Shown: positions 29,381 to 38,912 of the stretch, piece after piece
Numbering within the stretch: position 1 is the first letter of the stretch
How the letters are laid out: the number at the start of each line of letters is the position of its first letter
From: Endobugula sp047636495
Lineage (GTDB): Bacteria > Pseudomonadota > Gammaproteobacteria > Pseudomonadales > Cellvibrionaceae
Assembly (NCBI GenBank): GCA_047636495.1
Contig: JBLILH010000007.1
Location: 43,635-107,634 of the forward strand
Reading direction: 5' to 3'
DNA: 64,000 bases
Notes under the pieces: generated by a model
The model's database searches: none
Seen by the model: only the letters and a program-made list of their open reading frames with translations
Told to the model about the DNA's origin: nothing
Program-made: the position numbers and the translations under genes

Positions 29381-30490
29381 ATGAAATTTTCCGTATCGCG
29401 CGAAGCGTTACTTATCCCATTACAGCTTGTTGCCGGCGTCGTTGAACGCCGACAAACCTTGCCCGTTTTAGCCAATGTTTTGGTGGTTCTTGAGCTAAAT
29501 ATGCTGTCGCTTACGGGTACCGATCTAGAGGTCGAAATTGTTGCTCGATTACCCCTAGAAAAGCCCGCTGTCGATATTGGTGAAGTCACCATCCCAGCTA
29601 AAAAATTGGTGGATATTTGTCGTTCTTTGCCTGATGGAGCGGTCATTGATTTCATACTTCAAGACGATCAAAAGGTAATGGTTAAAAGTGGTCGAAGTCG
29701 ATTTACTTTGGCGACATTACCTTCTAATGATTTTCCTTCAACGGAAAAGAGTGAAGGTGATTTACAGTTTTCCTGTTCACAATCCATTATAAAGCGTCTA
29801 ATTGATCGAACTGCTTTCGCGATGGCTCAGCAAGATGTGCGTTATTATCTAAACGGTATGCTGTGGGAAGTAGAAGAAAATCGACTTCGTTGCGTCGCAA
29901 CTGATGGCCATCGTCTAGCGATGTGTGTTCGTGAACTGGACATTGATGTGCCAGAAAAAACGCAGGCTATCTTGCCTCGTAAAGGTGTTATAGAGCTTTC
30001 TCGACTGTTGACCGATCAAGAATCCTCCATTGATCTTACTCTTGGAGCTCACCATATTCGAGTTGAGACGCCTAATTACACGTTTACCTCTAAATTAGTT
30101 GACGGTAAATTTCCTGACTATGAGCGTGTGCTCCCTAAGGGTGGTAACAACGTGGTTTTGGGTAATCGTCTGGAGCTAAAGCAAGCCTTTGCGCGTACCG
30201 CTATTTTATCGAATGAAAAGTATCGTGGTGTACGTCTCAATTTTACAGAAGGCTTACTCAACATTGTTGCGAGCAACCCAGAACAAGAAGAAGCTGAAGA
30301 GCAGGTAGTTATTGACTATCACGGCGACGATATTGAAATCGGTTTTAATGTTAGCTATTTACAAGATATAGCTAATGTATTAAATACAGAAAATATCCGT
30401 ATTACTTTATCCGACGCTAACAGCAGCGCATTATTGGAAGAACCAGAAGAGGGTGATTCGGTGTACGTCGTTATGCCGATGCGTCTATAA
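29381..30490 (+). CDS. dnaN: DNA polymerase III beta subunit (sliding clamp)
   Basis: Ring-shaped processivity clamp. 369 residues with three repeats of the clamp fold. The N-terminus is MKFSVSREALLIPLQLVAGV and the C-terminus ends EGDSVYVVMPMRL, the typical MPMRL tail. ERRQTLPVLANVLV and RYYLNGMLWEVEENRLRCVA are conserved clamp segments. It lies 243 bp after dnaA. Confidence 0.97.
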   Translation: MKFSVSREALLIPLQLVAGVVERRQTLPVLANVLVVLELNMLSLTGTDLEVEIVARLPLEKPAVDIGEVTIPAKKLVDICRSLPDGAVIDFILQDDQKVMVKSGRSRFTLATLPSNDFPSTEKSEGDLQFSCSQSIIKRLIDRTAFAMAQQDVRYYLNGMLWEVEENRLRCVATDGHRLAMCVRELDIDVPEKTQAILPRKGVIELSRLLTDQESSIDLTLGAHHIRVETPNYTFTSKLVDGKFPDYERVLPKGGNNVVLGNRLELKQAFARTAILSNEKYRGVRLNFTEGLLNIVASNPEQEEAEEQVVIDYHGDDIEIGFNVSYLQDIANVLNTENIRITLSDANSSALLEEPEEGDSVYVVMPMRL

Positions 30491-30567
30491 AACCTACTTA
30501 TAAATCTTTGGCGAGCAATGTTATTAATGCCTCTAGTTCGTCACTATTAATATGATCTTTACAGTGG

Positions 30568-31716
30568 TTGCTTTCTTTGTCCATTATTAAGACTTTATCT
30601 ATTCAATCCCTTCGTAATTTGGCTTCTGTGTCTATTGAGTTGTCTCCGGATATCAATGTTTTTTATGGGGACAACGGTAGTGGTAAAACTAGCCTCTTAG
30701 AGAGTGTTGCGTTGCTTGGGTTAGGTCGTTCTTTTCGCAGTCATAAAACCCGTTCTTTGGTCAGCCATGAAGAACGCGCGTTAACAGTGTTTAGTACGAT
30801 CGACATAGAGTACGCTAATGGCAGTAGCGACGAAACTCAGAATATTCTAATTCTACAACGTGTGCCTGTTGGTGTGCAAAAGTCACGCAACGGTTTAAGT
30901 GTGATTAAAGTGTCGGGCGAAACGATTCGTTCGGCAGCAGTATTGGCAAAGCAGTTACCCCTATTGTTCATCAACGCACATTCCTTTCAACTTATTGAAG
31001 GTCCTCCCTTACAGCGACGGAAATTCTTAGATTGGTTGGTGTTTCACGTGAAACCTGAGTTTGCGGGGTTGTGGCATGGTTTGCAAAAGACGCTTAAACA
31101 GCGCAATAGCTTGTTAAGACGTGATAAAATAAACCTCTCCGACATAGAGCCTTGGAATAGGGAGTTTATTCGTCTATCAAAAGCAATTGATATTGTCAGG
31201 GAAGGGGTGTTTAAGACCTTTATACATTCCTTTAAAAAATTAGATAGCGAATTTTGCCTAAGTGCTCTATCTGTCGAGATGGAATACTATCGTGGTTGGG
31301 ACAATGATCAAGATATTAGAGAAGTGCTACATGCTGACTTCATAAGAGATTGTCGAGACGGCTATACACATCAAGGCCCTCAGCGTTCTGAAATTAAGAT
31401 AAAAGCTCACTCAAAGCCAGCAGTCGAAGTGCTAAGTCGAGGACAAGAAAAATCGTTAGTATGTGCTATGACGATAGCTCAAGCTCATATGTATCACATT
31501 TCCACATCCCGTCAATGCGTGTTTCTTATTGACGATCTCCTAGCGGAGCTGGATAAGCGAAATATCCAAGTGCTGGCAGACTGGCTAATAGAATTAGGCG
31601 CTCAAGTATTAGTGACTGGCGTCGATAAAAATGAACTGCTTAGCCCTTGGCGCTCAAAAAATTCCACTCCTGCCGTGTTTCACGTGAAACATGGTGGGGT
31701 GAAGCAAGAAGTATAG
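30568..31716 (+). CDS. recF: DNA replication and repair protein RecF
   Basis: SMC-like ATPase that loads RecA at gaps with RecO and RecR. 382 residues. Walker A is YGDNGSGKTSLLESVALLGL, the signature motif is in EVLSRGQEKSLVCAMTIAQA, and Walker B is CVFLIDDLLAELDKRN. No ATG exists near the start: the frame opens at TTG 30568, and a second TTG at 30577 (read as MSIIKTLSIQSLRN) fits the family N-terminus better. The coding sequence contains both parS sites, and its C-terminus PAVFHVKHGG is the translation of parS. Confidence 0.95.
   Translation: MLSLSIIKTLSIQSLRNLASVSIELSPDINVFYGDNGSGKTSLLESVALLGLGRSFRSHKTRSLVSHEERALTVFSTIDIEYANGSSDETQNILILQRVPVGVQKSRNGLSVIKVSGETIRSAAVLAKQLPLLFINAHSFQLIEGPPLQRRKFLDWLVFHVKPEFAGLWHGLQKTLKQRNSLLRRDKINLSDIEPWNREFIRLSKAIDIVREGVFKTFIHSFKKLDSEFCLSALSVEMEYYRGWDNDQDIREVLHADFIRDCRDGYTHQGPQRSEIKIKAHSKPAVEVLSRGQEKSLVCAMTIAQAHMYHISTSRQCVFLIDDLLAELDKRNIQVLADWLIELGAQVLVTGVDKNELLSPWRSKNSTPAVFHVKHGGVKQEV
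31040..31055. other. parS site, 15 of 16 consensus bases
   Basis: TGTTTCACGTGAAACC inside recF; the universal parS palindrome is TGTTTCACGTGAAACA. It is the ParB loading site for origin segregation, and parB/parA lie at 17133-18915. Confidence 0.85.
31676..31691. other. parS site, perfect consensus
   Basis: TGTTTCACGTGAAACA, exactly the 16-bp parS palindrome, near the 3' end of recF. It is 636 bp from the other site in the same gene. Confidence 0.93.
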
Positions 31717-31870
31717 TTTAGACGTAATATGCAAAAACTTTAGATAGAACGTAAAATTAGTCTGGATGGTGGTTGTGAATAATAAAGGACATAAGCCATC
31801 TAACCTTTAAGTAGAAATGTAGTAATATAAATATATCACTTAACAGCACAGTAACGGGATACCGCAGGTT

Positions 31871-34300
31871 ATGGCAGATAATAATCAAACTGAAAATAAC
31901 TATGACTCTTCCAGTATTAAGGTACTGAAAGGTCTTGATGCCGTCAGAAAAAGACCAGGAATGTACATTGGTGACACCGATGATGGTTCAGGTCTGCATC
32001 ATATGGTATTTGAAATTGTTGATAATTCAATTGATGAAGCCCTAGCGGGCCACTGTTCAGAGATACGCGTGGTGATTCATCCTGACGAGTCAATATCGGT
32101 ATCAGACAATGGGCGTGGCATCCCTACAGAAATTCACGAAGAGGGTGTATCTGCTGCTGAAGTCATTATGACAGTGCTACATGCAGGGGGTAAGTTTGAT
32201 GATAATACCTATAAAGTTTCCGGTGGATTACATGGTGTCGGTGTGTCGGTTGTTAACGCATTATCTTCTGAGCTAACCATGACGATACGGCGACAAGGAA
32301 AGGTTCATGAGCAGTTATATCGCCATGGCGTGCCCCAGGCACCACTAGCTGTGATAGGTGATACCAAGCAAAGTGGTACAGAAGTACACTTTAAACCATC
32401 AGGAAAAACATTTACCAATATAAAATTTTACTTCGACCAGTTAGCTAAACGTTTACGTGAACTGTCTTTCTTGAATTCAGGCGTGCGCATCCTATTAAAG
32501 GATGAGCGCAGTGGAAAAGAAGAGGTTTTTGAATACGAGGGCGGTCTTCACGCATTCGTCGCTTATTTGAATACTAATAAAAACCCAATCAACAAAGTAA
32601 TACACTTCAATACGACCCGCGAAGACGGTATAGGCGTTGAAGTTGCGTTGCAATGGAACGATAGTTTTCAAGAAAACCTCTTATGCTATACCAATAATAT
32701 TCCGCAGCGTGACGGAGGGACTCACTTAGCCGGTTTCCGCGCAGCACTCACGCGCGGCTTGAATAGCTACATCGAAAAAGAAGGTATGTTGAAAAAGGAT
32801 AAGGTCAGCACCACAGGTGATGATGCTCGTGAAGGCCTGACCGCTATTATCTCAGTGAAAGTGCCAGACCCAAAGTTCTCTTCTCAAACAAAAGATAAGC
32901 TGGTGTCGTCAGAAGTAAAAACGGCCGTAGAACAGGAAATGGGTCAGTCATTCAATTCATATCTATTAGAAAACCCTCAAGAAGCAAAAAGCATCGTCGG
33001 TAAGATGATTGAAGCTGCAAAAGCCCGCGAAGCCGCACGCAAAGCCCGTGAGATGACAAGACGCAAGGGAGCGCTAGATATTGCTGGGCTACCCGGTAAA
33101 CTGGCAGATTGTCAGGAAAAAGATCCCGCGCTATCAGAGGTATACTTAGTGGAGGGTGACTCTGCGGGGGGTTCAGCTAAACAAGGCCGAGATCGTAAAA
33201 CACAGGCTATTTTGCCGCTAAAAGGAAAGATTCTTAATGTAGAGAAAGCGCGTTTCGACAAGATGCTTTCTAGCGTTGAAGTAGGCACCCTCATCACTGC
33301 GCTAGGGTGCGGTATCGGTGCGGAAGAGTTTAATGCAGATAAATTACGTTACCACCGTATTATCATCATGACAGATGCTGATGTTGATGGGTCACACATT
33401 CGCACGCTATTATTGACGTTCTTCTTCCGCCAGACAAGGGAGTTGATAGAGAGAGGCCACATTTATATTGCTCAGCCACCCTTGTATAAAATTGCTAAAG
33501 GCAAGCAAGAGCAATATTTAAAAGACGAACAGGCACGAATAGATTTTTTAACAAATGCTGCACTTGATGGTGGTGAGCTTTATACTAGCGCTTCGGCACC
33601 CGCTATTAGCGGGCAAGGTTTAGAAGCATTAGTCAATGATTACCGAGAAGTAATGGCGACGATAGATCGGTTATCGCGTTTATATCCAGAAGAAGTGCTA
33701 GAAAAAATGATCTACAGTCCAGCACTGAGTGTTGAGACACTAAGTAATAAAACAGCAGTCTTGAGTTGGTGCGAGCAACTGTCATCTGCCATGGCTGATG
33801 TTGAGACCAGTGGTAGTAGTCGTTACCTTGTAACGACTACAGAAGACTCAGAAAGAAATATTTTCTTGCCTCAAATAGAAATGCTTGCTCATGGACTAAG
33901 CCGAGAGTATCCTTTTAGCCGTGATTTTTTTGCATCAGGAGAGTACCAAGCGATTGTTAGCTTAGGTAAGCAGCTTAATGGTTTACTCGAGGATGGTGCA
34001 AAAGTGAGACGCGGTGAGCGTGAGCAAGTGGTGACCAGCTTTAAGAGTGCCCTTGAGTGGTTGATGACTGAATCGCAGCGAGGCTATAATATTCAACGCT
34101 ACAAAGGATTGGGGGAGATGAATCCAGAGCAATTGTGGGAGACTACAATGGATCCGGAAACGCGCCGAATGTTACAAGTTAATATTGAAGACGCGATAGC
34201 AGCCGATCAAATATTCACCACGTTGATGGGCGATAACGTCGAGCCTCGTCGCGAGTTTATTGAAACTAATGCATTGACGGTGGCTAACCTCGATGTCTAA
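31871..34300 (+). CDS. gyrB: DNA gyrase subunit B
   Basis: ATPase subunit of gyrase, which introduces negative supercoils. 809 residues, the gammaproteobacterial length. The GHKL ATPase domain shows GLDAVRKRPGMYIGDTDDGS and GGKFDDNTYKVSGGLHGVGV. The TOPRIM domain shows EVYLVEGDSAGGSAKQGRDR and DADVDGSHIRTLLLTFFFR. The C-terminal GyrA-interacting part includes QRYKGLGEMNPEQLWETTMD. It starts 155 bp after recF and is closed by the terminator at 34321-34368. Confidence 0.98.
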   Translation: MADNNQTENNYDSSSIKVLKGLDAVRKRPGMYIGDTDDGSGLHHMVFEIVDNSIDEALAGHCSEIRVVIHPDESISVSDNGRGIPTEIHEEGVSAAEVIMTVLHAGGKFDDNTYKVSGGLHGVGVSVVNALSSELTMTIRRQGKVHEQLYRHGVPQAPLAVIGDTKQSGTEVHFKPSGKTFTNIKFYFDQLAKRLRELSFLNSGVRILLKDERSGKEEVFEYEGGLHAFVAYLNTNKNPINKVIHFNTTREDGIGVEVALQWNDSFQENLLCYTNNIPQRDGGTHLAGFRAALTRGLNSYIEKEGMLKKDKVSTTGDDAREGLTAIISVKVPDPKFSSQTKDKLVSSEVKTAVEQEMGQSFNSYLLENPQEAKSIVGKMIEAAKAREAARKAREMTRRKGALDIAGLPGKLADCQEKDPALSEVYLVEGDSAGGSAKQGRDRKTQAILPLKGKILNVEKARFDKMLSSVEVGTLITALGCGIGAEEFNADKLRYHRIIIMTDADVDGSHIRTLLLTFFFRQTRELIERGHIYIAQPPLYKIAKGKQEQYLKDEQARIDFLTNAALDGGELYTSASAPAISGQGLEALVNDYREVMATIDRLSRLYPEEVLEKMIYSPALSVETLSNKTAVLSWCEQLSSAMADVETSGSSRYLVTTTEDSERNIFLPQIEMLAHGLSREYPFSRDFFASGEYQAIVSLGKQLNGLLEDGAKVRRGEREQVVTSFKSALEWLMTESQRGYNIQRYKGLGEMNPEQLWETTMDPETRRMLQVNIEDAIAADQIFTTLMGDNVEPRREFIETNALTVANLDV

Positions 34301-34320
34301 TTAACATCATCGAGAATAGT

Positions 34321-34368
34321 CTACACATCAAAAAAGCCAGCGTCTACGCTGGCTTTTTTGATGTGTAG
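34321..34368 (+). terminator. Strong intrinsic terminator after gyrB
   Basis: Perfect 22-bp inverted repeat (34321-34342 with 34347-34368) around the tetraloop TCTA. The core GCCAGCG/CGCTGGC is flanked by A6 and T6 tracts, so it can act in both directions. It begins 21 bp after the gyrB stop. Confidence 0.92.
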
Positions 34369-34528
34369 AACCGCTTTTCTGGTTGATAAGTTTTTTTAGC
34401 GAAAGTTCAAATATGAGATATACTTAAAAGTTCTTAATATTGACGTTGCACGATATGATGACAATCAGGGCGTTATATTCATAGGCGTCAAAATTTAAAT
34501 AAAACAGTAGCGAGTATCATTAAACGGT

Positions 34529-36214
34529 ATGAGTGCATTACTTCAACAGCCGCAAAAATTGCAGCAAATTGATATTATCAAAATCTACGAAAAGAAGCGT
34601 TGCTTGGTCGTAGACGATTTGACGGAAGTAAGAGCGTTATATAAACGCATGTTACGGTCTTTCGGCGTGCGTGAATTAGACACTGCCGCTACCTCGGACC
34701 AAACTATGGGCCTATGCCATAATCATAATTACGGTATAATTATTTGTGACTACAATCTAGACGACTCCCGAGATGGCCAGCAAATATTAGAAGAGTTGCG
34801 CCATATGGAAATGCTCAAATACACGACGTTGTTTATTATTATTACAGCTGAAACGTCTCGCGAAATGGTCCTTGGTGCGATAGAAAACCAGCCAGACGAC
34901 TATATTACTAAACCTATATCACAAAAATTAATGCGTACTCGACTTGATCGCGCACTGCTTAAGCACGAAGACTTATTTTCAATTAAGTTATCTATGGATA
35001 GTAAGAATTATTCCAAAGCAATCAAATTATGTGATGAGAAAATAAAGAGTAAGAATCGCTATGCTATAGACTGTATACGTTATAAAGCACAAATATATAT
35101 GATGATGGGGAAACCAGAAGAAGCACAAAAGATTTATGAGTCAATGCTTCGACAACGTCACTATGCATGGGCAAAAATTGGTTTAGCCAAAGCATTGATG
35201 GCAGCTGGAAAGTATGAAAATATTGAACCACTACTTAAAGAAACATTGAAAGAAGATCATCGCTACATTGAAGCACATGATTTATTAGCAGACTTCTACG
35301 AAAAAACAAATGAACCAGAAAAAGCCCAGCTAGCAGTAGAAAAAGCAACTGAACTTTCGCCAAAATCGATTATTCGTCATCGCCGTTTAGCCCAGCTAGC
35401 AGAAGAAAATGGTGATGATGTTGCTTGTCTAAAAGCATATGAGGAGTCTATTCGCTGGAATTACAATTCTTGTCACGCAACGCCTGAAGATTATTTAAGC
35501 CTAGCAAGAAAAACGGTCGATGTTGCTAAAACAGCGAGTCCTCGCGAAGCTGTTGATAAAACAAAAAAAGCACTCGGTCTATTAGAGCGAATGCAAAGAC
35601 GCTTTCCAGAACGAAAAAACAAAGTGAAAAGTACTTTTATTGAATCTCAATTGTATGCATGTCAAGGCAAAGAAAATCTTGCCAAATCTTTGTTGAAAAA
35701 AGCAGAAAGAGTGTATGGTATTTTAGATCCGAAAGATACCGACGCTCGCTTAGACTACTCCTGCGCACACATTATGAGCGGAGATAAACAAAAGGCGTAC
35801 AAAGAACTTCATTTGTTATCCAAAGAAAAGAAAGATTCTGTAAGCGTACTAAGGCGAATTGATAGGATTAGCGAAGAGCCCATTAGTTTTGAAGGTAAAA
35901 GTTGTGCTGCTGAATTATCGAAAGCAGGCATTAATGCCTACCAAAAAAGAGAGTACGATAAGTCCATAAAAATATTTGGCGATGCCCTAAAAATGTTTCC
36001 TAATCATGTGGGTGTTAATCTCAACCTTGTACAAGTGATTATTGCCAAGGCAGAAATCGATGGTAAGCAAAACGAACACTACTTACGTAGCAAAGAATGT
36101 TTCAGTAAAGTGGGGGCCCTAGCTAGTGACCATAAACAATATACACGACACCAATTTCTTTTTAAGCAGTTTAATGAGGTTTATAAAGATTACCAATCAA
36201 TGCAGAGTCAATAA
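34529..36214 (+). CDS. Response regulator receiver domain fused to TPR repeats
   Basis: 561 residues. An N-terminal CheY-like receiver domain (about 22-145) starts KKRCLVVDDLTEVRALYKRM. The phospho-acceptor aspartate is in IIICDYNLDDSRDGQQI, the conserved Thr is in FIIITAETSREM and the Lys in DDYITKPISQKLM. The remainder is helical tetratricopeptide repeats (about 165-555), for example KPEEAQKIYESMLRQRHYAW and EPEKAQLAVEKATELSPKSI. There is no DNA-binding or enzymatic output domain, so output is probably protein-protein interaction. No histidine kinase is adjacent. The name and function of this family are not known to me with certainty. Confidence 0.85.
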   Translation: MSALLQQPQKLQQIDIIKIYEKKRCLVVDDLTEVRALYKRMLRSFGVRELDTAATSDQTMGLCHNHNYGIIICDYNLDDSRDGQQILEELRHMEMLKYTTLFIIITAETSREMVLGAIENQPDDYITKPISQKLMRTRLDRALLKHEDLFSIKLSMDSKNYSKAIKLCDEKIKSKNRYAIDCIRYKAQIYMMMGKPEEAQKIYESMLRQRHYAWAKIGLAKALMAAGKYENIEPLLKETLKEDHRYIEAHDLLADFYEKTNEPEKAQLAVEKATELSPKSIIRHRRLAQLAEENGDDVACLKAYEESIRWNYNSCHATPEDYLSLARKTVDVAKTASPREAVDKTKKALGLLERMQRRFPERKNKVKSTFIESQLYACQGKENLAKSLLKKAERVYGILDPKDTDARLDYSCAHIMSGDKQKAYKELHLLSKEKKDSVSVLRRIDRISEEPISFEGKSCAAELSKAGINAYQKREYDKSIKIFGDALKMFPNHVGVNLNLVQVIIAKAEIDGKQNEHYLRSKECFSKVGALASDHKQYTRHQFLFKQFNEVYKDYQSMQSQ

Positions 36215-36292
36215 AAACGATATTGTGACTTAATACCTTATTACGGGCACCCGTAAAGTTCACTTGAAAGCATGTAGAGTAATGACCACCGA

Positions 36293-37165
36293 TCATAACG
36301 ATAAGCGAAGTGCTTTAATAACCGCTCGGGTCTGAGGTTTGACACCTCTCCATTGATAAAATGATTCGGCACCCTGGCAAACCAACATCCCTAAACCATC
36401 AGCCACTTCCTTTGCTCCGCAATGTTTACCCCAGCGCATAAATACCGTAGGTTCTTTACTGTACATCATATCGTAGCAACGACTGTTGGCAGTAATTATT
36501 GAAGGCGATAAGCTAGGCAATTCGCCGTGCAAACTTGCAGACGTTCCGTTAATAATAATGTCGAAAGGTGTGTCGATATTGTCGTAATGGCAAGCGTCCA
36601 ACTGGCAAGAGGTATTGTTGGTTAGCCCGGCGATTAATTGTTCGGCTTTCTCTATGGTACGGTTAGCGATGGTAATAGTGGCTGGGTGACTGTGTAAGAG
36701 AGGGTCAAGCACTCCCCTGATAGCCCCTCCAGCACCTAAAATAAGAATTTTTTTATGGCGAATTGGCCATTGCAAATTATTAACAACGTCATCAATAAAA
36801 CCAACCCCGTCGGTGTTATCACCAATAACGATATTGTCCTTTTTAATCAGTGTGTTCACAGCGCCCGCTTTTTTTGCCCGATTGGTTAGTTGTTGAGCAT
36901 AACGTAATGCGTCAATTTTAAACGGCACAGTGATATTCAAACCTTTCCCTCCAGAGGAAAAAAATTGATTTGCAGCAGTAGCAAACCCACCAATATCAAC
37001 GAGCATGGCAGTATAAAGAATTTTTTCACCTGTTTGCTTAGCAAACGCTTGATGTAGCGTTGGCGATTTAGAATGATGAATGGGGTTTCCGAAAACCGCA
37101 TAGAATTGCGTGGTCTGAGATAGGTTGCCAATCATTGTATTACTTTCTGTTATATTTCCCTTCAT
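36293..37165 (-). CDS. aroE: Shikimate dehydrogenase (NADP+)
   Basis: Reduces 3-dehydroshikimate to shikimate in aromatic amino acid synthesis. 290 residues from the ATG at 37165, chosen because AGGAGA lies seven bases upstream and the ATG overlaps the hemF stop by one base (TAATG). The catalytic region reads YAVFGNPIHHSKSPTLHQAF and GKGLNITVPFKIDA (Lys of NVTxPxK). The NADP-binding motif is KILILGAGGAIRGVL, followed by IANRT. The N-terminal tail before residue 25 is longer than usual, and an internal ATG at 37132 is a possible alternative. Confidence 0.94.
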   Translation of the reverse strand: MKGNITESNTMIGNLSQTTQFYAVFGNPIHHSKSPTLHQAFAKQTGEKILYTAMLVDIGGFATAANQFFSSGGKGLNITVPFKIDALRYAQQLTNRAKKAGAVNTLIKKDNIVIGDNTDGVGFIDDVVNNLQWPIRHKKILILGAGGAIRGVLDPLLHSHPATITIANRTIEKAEQLIAGLTNNTSCQLDACHYDNIDTPFDIIINGTSASLHGELPSLSPSIITANSRCYDMMYSKEPTVFMRWGKHCGAKEVADGLGMLVCQGAESFYQWRGVKPQTRAVIKALRLSL

Positions 37166-38088
37166 TAAAATGTCTCCTGAACAGATAACCAATTTTGAAT
37201 GGGTAAAAAATCACGCTCTAATTTGGCCTCGGCCGAATTAACGTCTGGTTGATAGTTATACTCCCATCGAACCAGAGGCGGCAGTGACATCAAAATGGAT
37301 TCAGTTCGGCCGCCTGTTTGTAATCCAAACAACGTTCCACGGTCAAACACCAAGTTAAACTCAACATAACGCCCGCGACGATAAAGTTGAAAGTCGCGTT
37401 GTTTTTTGCCAAAAGCGATATCTTTTTTTTGCGTGAGAATAGGAACATACGCATCAATGTAACTATCACCAATACTTTGTAAAAAAGCAAAGCTTTGGTC
37501 AAAGCCCAGTTCGTTAAAGTCATCGAAAAAAAGACCACCAACACCACGGGCTTCATCACGGTGTTTCAAATAAAAATACTCATCACACCATTTTTTAAAC
37601 CGCAGGTAGTATTCAGAATTGAAAATATCGCAGGCGTTTTTTGCCGTTTGGTGCCAATGAATACAATTGTCCTTATCGCCGTAATAAGGAGTTAAATCGT
37701 AGCCCCCGCCAAACCACCATACGGGCTCTTCGCCCTCTTTTTCAGCGATAAAAAAACGCACATTCATATGACTAGTTGGCGCATAGGGATTATTCGGGTG
37801 AACCACCAAGGAAACGCCCATGGCTTCGAAGCGTCTACCGGCTAATTCAGGACGATGTGCAGTGGCGGAAGCGGGCATTTGAGCACCAAAAACATGAGAG
37901 AAGTTAACCCCGCCTTTTTCTATTACATGGCCATCGGCCAACACACGAGAGCGGCCACCGCCGCCTTCCGGGCGCTGCCAATGATCCTCGATGAATGGTT
38001 TACCGTCGATGGCCGTTAACGCATGACAAATATGATCCTGTAGTCGGAGTAAATAATTTTTAACGGCTTCTTTATTGGGTGTGCTCAT
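37165..38088 (-). CDS. hemF: Oxygen-dependent coproporphyrinogen III oxidase
   Basis: Converts coproporphyrinogen III to protoporphyrinogen IX with oxygen in heme synthesis. 307 residues. Conserved segments are HWQRPEGGGGRSRVLADGHV, MNVRFFIAEKEGEEPVWWFG, GGYDLTPYYGDKDNCIHWH and GRYVEFNLVFDRGTLFGLQT, ending LSVQETF. Its stop codon overlaps the start of aroE, the same hemF-aroE pairing seen in Pseudomonas. Confidence 0.97.
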   Translation of the reverse strand: MSTPNKEAVKNYLLRLQDHICHALTAIDGKPFIEDHWQRPEGGGGRSRVLADGHVIEKGGVNFSHVFGAQMPASATAHRPELAGRRFEAMGVSLVVHPNNPYAPTSHMNVRFFIAEKEGEEPVWWFGGGYDLTPYYGDKDNCIHWHQTAKNACDIFNSEYYLRFKKWCDEYFYLKHRDEARGVGGLFFDDFNELGFDQSFAFLQSIGDSYIDAYVPILTQKKDIAFGKKQRDFQLYRRGRYVEFNLVFDRGTLFGLQTGGRTESILMSLPPLVRWEYNYQPDVNSAEAKLERDFLPIQNWLSVQETF

Positions 38089-38208
38089 ATATTAATCTAC
38101 AGGCTAAATATTGAAAGGGGACAAAGCAAAAAGGACTTAACAATATGTGCGTAAACAACATTGTAATAGCGAGCCACAGTTGATGGTCGATTACCAGAGT
38201 ATTTTGTC

Positions 38209-38778
38209 TTAACGAACCACTTCTCCAGTAACAAGATCGGTGATGGTAGAGGGCGCAGTCCGTTTACCCACACAACCTCGCACTATCCAATCTAGCTCAG
38301 ATCGCTGATTAAAATAACGCTTAACTTGCCATGCTTGGGTGGCCGCAGGTTTGCCCTGTGTATTGGCAGAAGTGGACACAATGGGTCCACCGAAAGCGTC
38401 GCATAAATAGCGTACATGTGGGTGTTCGCTCACGCGCAATGCCACGGACTCATGATCGCCTGATACCCACGACGGCACCAAGTGATGGTGGGGCACTAAC
38501 CAGGTGAAAGGTCCTGGCCAAGAGGCCGACAAAATTGCGCGCTGTTCAGGTGTGATATGATGTAAATAAGGTGCAAATTGTTCTATTGACGATGCCACCA
38601 GAATTACCCCCTTAGATACATGGCGTCGTTTAAGGGAAAGAATACGATGAACCGCCGACTTATTACTGGGCGAACAACCAAGCCCCCATACCGCTTCAGT
38701 AGGGTAAGCGATCACACCGCCTTGGCGCATGATACGTGCGGCAATGCGTATGGAGGGGTTATATTTTTGAAATAGCAT
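38209..38778 (-). CDS. tsaC: Threonylcarbamoyl-AMP synthase (TsaC/YrdC)
   Basis: Makes the activated intermediate for the t6A modification of ANN-decoding tRNAs. 189 residues from the ATG at 38778; a TTG at 38808 would add ten. RIMRQGGVIAYPTEAVWGLG and LKRRHVSKGVILVASSIEQF form the ATP/threonine site, and GPFTWLVPHHH and GGPIVSTSANTQGKPA are the remaining YrdC signatures. Size and the dprA neighbour point to TsaC rather than the larger Sua5. Confidence 0.94.
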   Translation of the reverse strand: MLFQKYNPSIRIAARIMRQGGVIAYPTEAVWGLGCSPSNKSAVHRILSLKRRHVSKGVILVASSIEQFAPYLHHITPEQRAILSASWPGPFTWLVPHHHLVPSWVSGDHESVALRVSEHPHVRYLCDAFGGPIVSTSANTQGKPAATQAWQVKRYFNQRSELDWIVRGCVGKRTAPSTITDLVTGEVVR

Positions 38779-38880
38779 GGGCTCGCCTACCGTGTTCCAA
38801 GTGCTCAATTTTGTAACAAAGGCACTGTTAAAAGTACTTTCGAAGTCACCCTCGCTACACCCTTGTTAAGGTACATTAAA

Positions 38881-38907
38881 TGAGACAAGCGCTTAGCGTT
38901 TGTCTCA
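38881..38907 (-). terminator. Probable terminator hairpin after dprA
   Basis: Inverted repeat TGAGACAAGCGC / GCGTTTGTCTCA with loop TTA: 12 pairs, one being a G-T wobble in one orientation. It starts six bases past the dprA stop and is followed on the minus strand by TTTAATG, a weak T tract. Confidence 0.6.
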
Positions 38908-38912
38908 CATAA

